A DNA stretch of 64,000 nucleotides, taken from positions 94,775,840 to 94,839,839 of the forward strand of contig CM043971.1 in assembly GCA_014529385.2 (NCBI GenBank), given 5' to 3'. The translations under genes and the position numbers were made by a program. Below the pieces are notes generated by a model that saw only the letters and a program-made list of their open reading frames with translations, was not told the origin of the DNA and did no database searches. This document shows positions 57,056 through 64,000 of the stretch, piece by piece. Each line of letters starts with the position of its first letter. The first letter of the stretch is position 1. This DNA is from Adiantum capillus-veneris (taxonomy: Eukaryota > Streptophyta > Polypodiopsida > Polypodiales > Pteridaceae).

Positions 57056-57058
57056 TTA

Positions 57059-57559
57059 CTATTGTGAGCTCGAAAAAAAAAAAGTTGAAGGGAGACTTAG
57101 CTCACAAAATTTGTTTCTATTGATCGAGAAGGACCTTTGCTTCAAGGGAGGATAATATTCTCATGGCTAATGCATTGCGTTGTACACAGTAGGAGCAAAT
57201 AAAGAACCAGATAGAATGCTGACAATTGACGCCTTATATCAACAAACACATTTTGGTACATTTGTGTATCAAGCCAACCTCTCATACTTGTGAGTGATTG
57301 CATTAATAAGCCACCAAGAAAAATACAGATCAGCCTCAAGCTCATCCGAGCGTTGAGGGGCGGATAGTTACACCAGAAGTATCGAGTAATGTACTATTAC
57401 AAAAAGCCTAGTCCTTTACATAGCAAGGCTCGACCGGATGGCGAGGATCGTCCTAAACCAATCATCCGAGTTTTGCCTTTTACCTATCACATTATATTAT
57501 CTCCTTACTTTCTTGTACAATCTCTAAGAAGCTAGCCACAAAGAGGCCGTTATCAAATA
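57059..57559. other. No recognisable gene
   Basis: Non-coding link. The part near 57560 may be the 3' region of the minus-strand LINE. Confidence 0.4.
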
Positions 57560-58863
57560 CACGACAGTTTTTGGCCTTCCAAATGTTAATGAAGAAATAA
57601 TATCTGCCAATTTGATTTCAGATTAGAAATGCAGGACTTCGAAACTGTTTCCCACCAAAAAAACCCAATCTTCCACATTCTTTGGATCTATTTGCAAACC
57701 TTTCCTACCAGGCCTCTAGTAGCCAAGCATTCCATGAAAAGGTGGGCGAGCTCTTTCTTCGCTTGCCAATCTGCATCCTGAACATCTGTTGAACTCGATA
57801 CCACCTACCTGAATCTTGATGCTTGTCGACAAAGCCCCCCATAGCACCTTCCACAGAAATACCTTCATAAAATGAGGTTGTGGATTCCAAATGTTCTTCG
57901 TAAACTCAACCCATCAAGTTTGTGACCATTGTTTCTTCCACTGTTTGTTCAAATGGGCGAACCAATCACCCTCGTGCATTAGCGCTTGGTAGATGGTCGT
58001 GGTATGAGGTTTGAAGAATTGGCTACTCATGGGCCATTTCTAAGCTTTCCACTCAAAGGTAGATTCCCAGATCGGCATCAGAATATTGTCCAAGCCTTCT
58101 ACAACTATGTTGACAAGTAGCTTTTCAGTGTCATTGAGTTGAAACTAGGCACCCAACTGGTCAGAGGATTTCCAGCAGTTGTTGTTTCCATCCGAGAAGT
58201 GAATCAACCGCTAGAGTCCTTTATTGTTTTTCCTTCTTGTAATTTTTGCCCAATAAGGCTCATAATCACACCCGCAACTTTAAACAGTGAAGGGGACCAA
58301 TGCGAGATGGAGTTTTGGAAGTATATGGTTAATTCCCCCCATTCCAATACTCATGTTGCTCTATTGCACTTTTGCACTAGCTCTCCTGTGATGTCACTGA
58401 ATCTCAAGCTAGACCAAGGCTCGGGGTTACTTTTGGCTATTTTGAGGAGCGGGCTAGTGAAAGCAATATAAGGAAGCATAAAGGAATTGATCACTTTGAT
58501 CCGGCTCGGGTAGGGAAGCAACACATACTCTCACCTTCTCATTTTTCTTTGGATCTTCTCCAGGATCCACTGGAACCTTTGCTTGTGAGTAATCCCTACC
58601 CCCAAGGGGGCGCCCAGATGTTGAAATATCCTTCCTTTAGACACAATCTCCCCGAACCGGACAGAGGGGTCAAATGACTCATTTTTCATCAGGGAGATTA
58701 GTCTAAACGTCTCGATACTACACTTCGACCCCGAAGCAACAACAAATGTATGCACAATCTCTAGTACCTTCTTGAGTACATGAGGGCAAGATTTCAACAA
58801 GAGGAGGGAGTCATCTGTGAACATGCTTGTGCACTTTCTTAAAACTTGAAATGAAATTCTCAT
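57560..58863 (-). pseudogene. LINE (L1-type) reverse transcriptase, C-terminal part
   Basis: On the minus strand it starts in the RT at MFTDDSLLLLKSCPHVLKKV (FADD with Ala changed to Thr) and runs through SGSKCSIETFRLISLM, LGAPLGVGITHKQRFQWIL. It ends in the zinc-finger region after RT: FMKVFLWKVLWGALSTSIK, RCSGC and, in a shifted frame, HLFMECL. Many stops and frameshifts. The part of RT before the catalytic motif is missing at the 58863 end. Confidence 0.85.
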
Positions 58864-59197
58864 TAGGGTAGTAGGGGTATTTGAGGTGAAGAGATCAATC
58901 GAGCAAGGTCGCCACTTGTCCCACTACCAGTTGTGATTGGCTCACATCCATCGGTGCTTTCTCTCAAGGACAATGCTACAAAAGATTTAGGGTTTAGGGC
59001 AGGGTTTCAACAAGAGGAGGGATTCATCTGTGAACATGCTTGTGCACTTTCTTAAAACTTGAAATGAAATTCTCATTAGGGTAGTAGGGGTATTTTAGGT
59101 GAAGAGATCAATCGAGCAAGGTCGCCACTTGTCCCACTACTATTTGCGATTGGCTCACATCCATCGGTGCTTTCTCTTGAGGACAATGCTACAAAAG
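58792..59197 (+). repeat. Direct duplication (2 x 193 bp) with telomere units between
   Basis: 58792-58984 and 59005-59197 are nearly identical (TTTCAACAAGAGGAGGGA ... CAATGCTACAAAAG). The 20-bp spacer holds TTTAGGG twice in a row (58986-58999). Each copy spans the join between the minus-strand and plus-strand LINE pieces. Confidence 0.92.
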
Positions 59198-59629
59198 GTG
59201 AGATTCAAGGACTCTCACTTCTAGAGGGCAAACAATTGCTGGAAAAATTGTTTGCTGATGATTCTCTAATCTTCATCAAAGCTAGCTCCAAGATGATAAG
59301 AAGAGCACTCAAGATCATCCAAATATTTGCAATTGCATCAAACTCTAAGTGCAACATCCAAAAATCAAGGTTGATTTCAGTCATTGAAAATTATTTCTTT
59401 TACCCCATCGAATGTAAGGGGAGGTTATTTCAAATGGGAGAGTGTTCAAACACCTCGGTGCACCATTGTGTGTGGACATCTTAGAGAAGCAAAGATTCGA
59501 CTAGGTCCTGAAAAAATTAACAGTAGGATGAGAAGGTAGGAGTACACACTTCTCCTCTTCCATAGAGGAGTGATGATGATTAATTACTTTAGAATTCCAT
59601 ACATATCCTTTGTCTTGTGCTTTGTCTCA
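59115..59629 (+). pseudogene. LINE (L1-type) reverse transcriptase fragment, plus strand
   Basis: Plus strand reads PLLFAIGSHPSVLSLEDNAT, KGEIQGLSLLEGKQL, the active-site motif FADDSLIFIKAS, IFAIASNSKCNIQKSRLI and, after stops and shifts, SRMRR and MMINYFRIPYISFVL. It resembles the minus-strand LINE but is not an exact copy. The LTR of copia F begins at 59630 and cuts it. Confidence 0.85.
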
Positions 59630-59972
59630 TGTTAAGAGATAGAGAAGAAGAGAGCTTGAGCTCTTGTGAGCGTACACACACACAAACACAGGTGGAGGAA
59701 ACACCTTCTACTTCTTCTTCTTCACTAACTCAAGATAAGAAGTCTACAAAGAATAATAGGAAGATAGAACATAGGGGGAAACTAATAAAACACTCTAGTG
59801 TGAACTGCTCTAAAGAGTGAGCTAGATGGAAAAATGTTCCATCACTTCGGTAGGTAGACCAAGTCGGTGTATCACTGGCAAAGATATGTGTATCCACCAA
59901 GGTGCACTAGTGATTATGATTGTCGGTGATAGTCATCCAAGAGTAGTACATGTTGAGCTTGACATCAAAACA
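59630..59972 (-). repeat. 3' LTR of copia F (343 bp)
   Basis: On the plus strand it runs TGTTAAGAGA...ATCAAAACA. The right side has the polypurine tract CTTGAGGGGGGG (59973-59984 in element sense). The left side abuts LINE sequence after TCTCA. The other LTR is not in the window. Confidence 0.75.
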
Positions 59973-59984
59973 CCCCCCCTCAAG

Positions 59985-60118
59985 CTTAATGCCATCTCTT
60001 GTATGTCAAGTATTGTTTGAAACTGTTGTAGCTTCTACACTCCAAGGGCTTCATGAAGATATTTGCAACTTGCTCATCTGTTGTCACATACTCAAGGTTG
60101 ATGTCTCTTGTTGCTAAG
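59985..60118 (-). pseudogene. Copia F RNase H C-terminus
   Basis: In element sense it reads DINLEYVTTDEQVANIFMKP and LECRSYNSFKQYL, the usual end of a copia polyprotein (EQVADIFTKPL). Stops follow. The frame is cut at 60118 by the LTR of copia E. Confidence 0.85.
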
Positions 60119-60309
60119 TGATGGTGCGCTTGGAGAGTTCAAGAGAAGGGACGGAGAGAAGGGGAAGGGGATAGAGCAGGAGCTCTATTTTTGGTGGATC
60201 TCTAAAGAGTGCAACTGTCTATTCTCCTTATTGTCAATATAACCAAAAGAATATACAAGAGATCAGGTGCCAGCCGGCCATAACCATCCACGAGGCGTGA
60301 AACCCAACA
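60119..60309 (-). repeat. 3' LTR of copia E (about 191 bp)
   Basis: On the plus strand TGATGGTGCG...AACCCAACA. The right side is followed by a polypurine tract (CAAGTGGGAGA in element sense, 60311-60321). The left boundary is set by the break in copia F coding sequence. CTAAG before it would be the target duplication; the other end is outside the window. Confidence 0.75.
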
Positions 60310-60321
60310 ATCTCCCACTTG

Positions 60322-61260
60322 ACTCGGCCCAAGTGCCTAAAGAATGTAGGGGCTACTATGTACAAATGTACAAAATGTGAAGCGTGACTATATCTTCACC
60401 CTATGCCCCTCATCTTTATGCGATGTGCGAACCACTTTGAGGTTAAGCTCTTAGTTAAAGCATCCGCTGGGTTTTCATATGTGTGAACATTGACTAACTC
60501 AATGCATTTTCTAGCCAAAATATCATGTACCACATGATACATAACCTCTAAGTGTTTTGACTTGGATTGAAACACAAGGTTCTTTGCTAACACAATCGCA
60601 CTCTAACTCTCTTGATACACATACCAAGAAAATGGTGTGCATCGCCCAAATATTTCATAGAAAATTGCTTGCTTAAGGCATCCTTGAGAAGTGCAATCTC
60701 ATCTTTTGACTTCCGGCTATGAGCATATCATCAACATACAAAATCAGAATGATGAGGGAGCCATTGTTCAACCTCTTTGTGTATAAGGAGTGATCCTCTT
60801 GGCTTTGTAAGTAACCCTGGGATTGAATGTACTTATCAGACTTGATGTACCATTGCCTTGAGCCTTGATTTAATCCATACAAATATTTATTGAGTCTACA
60901 CACCAGTTCTGCCCGTGTTGTTTTCTCAAGATTTATTGCAAAACCCTTTGGTTGTTTCATGTAAATATCCTCTTCAAGATCCTCATGAAGAAACAATGTC
61001 TTCACATTTATTTGGACCAATTCCAAGTCCTCGATGGCTACTAGACCAAGCACAAGATGCAATGTACTCATCCTGACCACTGTAGAAAAGATTTCATCAA
61101 AATCCATGCCTTTCGTTTGCTTGAACCCTTTTGCAACCAATCTAGCCTTATACGGGATCATATGTGATATACTTCTTCTTGTTCACCCATTTTCATGGCA
61201 ATGCATGTTTACCTGTTGGTAACTCTATCAAATCCCAAGTTTAATTGGGGCTAAGATCAA
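60322..61260 (-). pseudogene. Copia E reverse transcriptase and RNase H
   Basis: The RT has YKARLVAKGFKQTKGMDFDE, FLHEDLEEDIYMKQPKGFA, CRLNKYLYGLNQGSRQWY and the catalytic LYVDDMLIAG, ending at a stop at 60673. Most of the RT C-terminal part and most of RNase H are deleted. The end of RNase H resumes at 60593 (LAKNLVFQSKSKHLEVMYH, then NPADALTKSL), stop at 60396. Confidence 0.9.
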
Positions 61261-61895
61261 GTTATACTCAGATTGCATAGCCTCTTCCCACTTCATGATA
61301 TCATCCATTTGAATGGACTCTTTGTAGAAAAAGGGTTCACCACAATAAGTGACTAGGAAATAGTCCAATCCTGACTCAAACCACTCACGTGAAAAAGATG
61401 AACAAGTAGATCTCCAAAGTGACTAACTGCTGGATTCTTCTCTCTCTGGAGCAACATGTGTGTGTGTACTAGTGGAAGGTGCATCACTAGCACATCCATC
61501 ATTTTGTGTAACTAGCGGTGAGGAAACATCCTCAAAACATACTCTGCGATACTCAATGTCTTTCAGTGGATTTTTATGCATCTTAGACTCGTTGAATATC
61601 ACATGTGAGCTACGCATGAACTTCTTAGATTCCGAATGCTAGAGACGATAGCCCATCTCTCCATCTACACCATATCCAATGAAGATGCACTTGTGTGATT
61701 TGGGGTCTAGCTTGTTTCTAAGAGCTTGTGGGACATGTGAGAATGCTTCACACCCAAATACACATAATCTGTCATAGTTGGGCTCTTTTCTTATCCACAT
61801 CTCCTATGGAACCTTGTACTTTAGTGGTGTACTAGGTGACCAATTGATCAAGCAAGCAGCCATTATAATAGCTTCTCCCCAAGATTCTTGAGGTA
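61261..61895 (-). pseudogene. Copia E linker between integrase and reverse transcriptase
   Basis: Decayed coding: RSSHVIFNESKMHKNPLKDI and EYRRVCFEDVSSPLVTQND at 61423-61617, the end of the integrase region with LRLFGC-type and GYSD-type surroundings obscured by stops. It corresponds to the variable segment before RT. Confidence 0.7.
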
Positions 61896-62498
61896 AGTTG
61901 GTCGTAGACAACATAGACGTGACCCGATCCTAATTAGTTCTATTCATCCTCTCAGCCACATTGTTTTGGGCAGGTGTGTAAGGCATGGTAAACTATCTTT
62001 GAATGCCTCTTTTACTGCAAAATTCATTGAACTCGACGGAGACGTACTCGCCTCCATTGTCACTACATACGCAAAACTTTAAACTTTAAACTTTAAGCAG
62101 GTGTGTAAGGCATGGTAAACCATCTTTGAATGCCTCTTTTACTGAAAAATTCCTTGAACTTGACAGAGACGTACTCGCCTCCATTGTCACTACGTACGCA
62201 AAACTTTAAGCTTTCTACCCGATTGGTTCTCTACTAATGCTAAGAGCTTCTGAAAGACACTAAATATGTCGCTCTTCTGCTTCAAGAGATAAAACCACAC
62301 CTTTCTAGTACAGTCTTCTATGAATGTTAGGAAGTATAGCGCTCTCTCTAGAGACTTGACTGGCATAGGTCCGCACAAGTCACTATGAACGAGATCCAGA
62401 GGACTTCCTAACTCCTTGTCCAAAGGCACTGATTTCAGCCTAGTATGTTTGCCATAGATGCAATGCTCACATAAAGAGAAGTTAGAGTAATCTAGCAC
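61896..62498 (-). pseudogene. Copia E integrase with internal duplication
   Basis: The zinc region end CEHCIYGKHTRLKS leads into LVHSDLCGPMPVKSLE (first Asp) and FLTFIEDCTRKVWFYLLKQ. The segment around the second Asp (SDNGGEYVSV) is present twice: 61971-62097 and 62098-62216, a tandem duplication with 127-bp period. The third motif QNNVAERMNRT keeps the catalytic Glu. The duplication and several stops inactivate it. Confidence 0.88.
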
Positions 62499-62516
62499 AG
62501 GGATATAACCAGAATG

Positions 62517-62981
62517 CTACAAGTTTTTCATTCCCTTTTGACTCGTATGTCCTAGTTGGCTATGCCACAACTCTGTAGATGGAAACTCGGCTACACAAAT
62601 AGATGGAATCTCGGCTACACAAATAGAATTCTTTTTCACAGAAGAGACATAAAGTGAGTACAATGAGCCAAATTTTTTTCCTTTAAGCATGACCAGATTT
62701 TCCTTCTTGATAATCCAAGAACCATGAGCAAATATGGTAGTGTAGCCCAAATCATCCAACTGTCCAACTGACATCATACTCTTTGTCAATTTGGGTATAT
62801 GTATGACATTATGCAGCATAAACACAGTGCCATTACGTATAGTAAACTTCATGCTGCCCACACTGCATATATCAAGCTTGTAAGAGCTGCCCAGCTTCAT
62901 CATTCTGTGTGTGGCAGTGCATGTAGAAAACCACTCCTTGTGAGGAGTCACATGAAAGCTAGCACCTGAGTCCACAATTCA
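62517..62981 (-). pseudogene. Copia E protease and pre-integrase domain
   Basis: VDSGASFHVTPHKEWF is the aspartic protease active site. LGSSYKLDICSVGSMKF and HIPKLTKSMMSVGQLDDLGY are typical of the family, and LWHSQLGHTSQKGM starts the integrase zinc region. The frame is open over 152 codons. ICVAE(I/F)PS is repeated twice in a row near 62590-62630, a small local duplication. Confidence 0.92.
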
Positions 62982-63485
62982 ATTCTACACATAACACTCA
63001 TCATGAGCTAACAATGCATCAGGACTCAAACCCGATGTGAAGATCAACACATCATTTGACACTTCAAAAACTTTTTCAATGGCTAGAGACTCAACCACAT
63101 TAAGCTTTTCAATTTTCACGCTACTCTAAGGGTTGTCACACTTTGCTATCTCTTTTCCCTTATCACACTGCATTGTGCGGTAATCTTTCTTCAAGTATCC
63201 ATTTTTATGGCAGTCATAATACTCTACATTTCACATGTCTTTGCCACAACTCTTGCTAGGACCTTGCATGCAATCCTGTGAACGATCGAGCCTACAACCA
63301 TGCTACCTTTGCTTGTCATGATTTTCACTAGACACATATGCATCACCATGCCCACTCGCATCAAGAGATTAATGTCGAATCTCCTCAATGAGAAACATAA
63401 CAGCAACACTGTTGAAATCTAGCTTGCCAGAATTGTAGTACTCTTCTCTGTAGGAAGCAGTTTTTGCAGGCATGAAAGAGAATGT
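62982..63485 (-). pseudogene. Copia E gag, C-terminal part
   Basis: Reads KTASYREEYYNSGKLDFNSV, FLIEEIRH, then a decayed zinc knuckle near 63175-63230 (VEYYDCHKNGYLKKDY), where the first Cys, the His and the last Cys are all lost; two of these are changes to Tyr. ESLAIEKVFEVSND and DALLAHDECYV link it to the protease. Several stops. Confidence 0.75.
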
Positions 63486-64000
63486 TTCCAAAAAACTTTA
63501 TGGAAAATTGCTTGGGATAATTTTGCCAGAGTTTCCCCTAGAATAGGAGAAAAAACTCAAATCAAAATGTAGTAAAATCATTGTGTGTAAGAATAGCTAG
63601 AAGTGCCAAGAACGCATAAAATGGACTCGCGGGAAAAATCTGGTAGAGTCTCCTTTATAGGAGGATTCAAAACTTAACTCAAAAATGCATAAACTCCTCA
63701 AAAGAACCTTTAGGCATCAACTGCTCAAAACCACTACTGTGTGACTGCCAACTCGGCATCAAAAGCACAGAAAACCGTCCAGATACATGTCCTATGGTGA
63801 CGGTACCATAAGAGGGGAACTCCAACCACCTGTATCATCAAAGATATCTCAACATTTGAGAATACCTAGGAGTCAAAGAAAACCTCACACTATCAACCCT
63901 CCAAAGGCTAATGCAGACACAAAAGTACTAGCCACAATCTCACAAAGGGCTCTTCCAGTCCAAGTCTCAGAACGGGCGAGAAAATTGCCAACATAGCAAA
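63486..64000. other. Unassigned end of window
   Basis: Upstream of copia E gag in element sense. I do not see the expected gag N-terminus. A 69-codon plus-strand frame at 63787-63996 has no recognised motif. It may be a deletion or another insertion. Confidence 0.35.

Overview
The window is plant nuclear DNA made almost entirely of decayed, nested transposable elements. The evidence for a land plant is: Ty3/gypsy elements of the Tat type with a second RNase H domain, initiator-Met-tRNA primer sites, several plant-type MITEs, two TTTAGGG telomere units, and small GT-AG introns. I see no rRNA, tRNA, organelle or bacterial gene and no intact protein-coding gene. Old copies kept nearly full length suggest a large genome with slow DNA loss (fern, gymnosperm or similar), but nothing here fixes the species.

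Layout. 1-14368: a Ty1/copia element (minus strand, copia A), split at 1820-11089 by a complete Tat-type gypsy element (minus strand, 1.58 kb LTRs). Copia A itself sits in the tail of another Tat-like element (plus strand, to about 14781). 14782-18300: non-coding, AT-rich. 18300-24931: a region full of TACCAAA/TTTGGTA motifs. It holds a plus-strand pseudogene ending in an NLI-interacting-factor (FCP1-like) phosphatase domain and a minus-strand remnant of a protein family that I take to be a transposase. 24932-27033: LTR-like debris ending in a (CT)n tract. 27034-33783: gypsy B (plus). 33784-44258: element D, a gag-only chromovirus derivative with about 4 kb LTRs, inserted in the 3' LTR of B. 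44259-44502: two (GA)n tracts. 44534-47066: a five-exon pseudogene that fuses a histone H3 fold, a Ulp1/C48 cysteine protease and an NLI-interacting-factor-like phosphatase. 47067-51510: gypsy C (minus, same family as B, truncated in RT). 51511-57060: mostly non-coding, with a foldback, a T-rich tract, a short retroposed insert and three MITE-like elements. 57560-59629: two LINE fragments in opposite orientation with a tandem duplication and telomere units at the join. 59630-64000: the 3' end of copia F (minus) interrupted by copia E (minus), which runs off the window.

The item of most interest is the H3-fold/Ulp1/phosphatase pseudogene. Domain order, splice sites and all four exon phases fit one ancestral transcript. 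It now carries one frameshift, several stop codons and a mutated splice donor. A second phosphatase of the same type lies at about 21500-22240, so this is probably a repeated family (gene family or element cargo). The retroelements show no cooperative function; they record successive insertions and decay.
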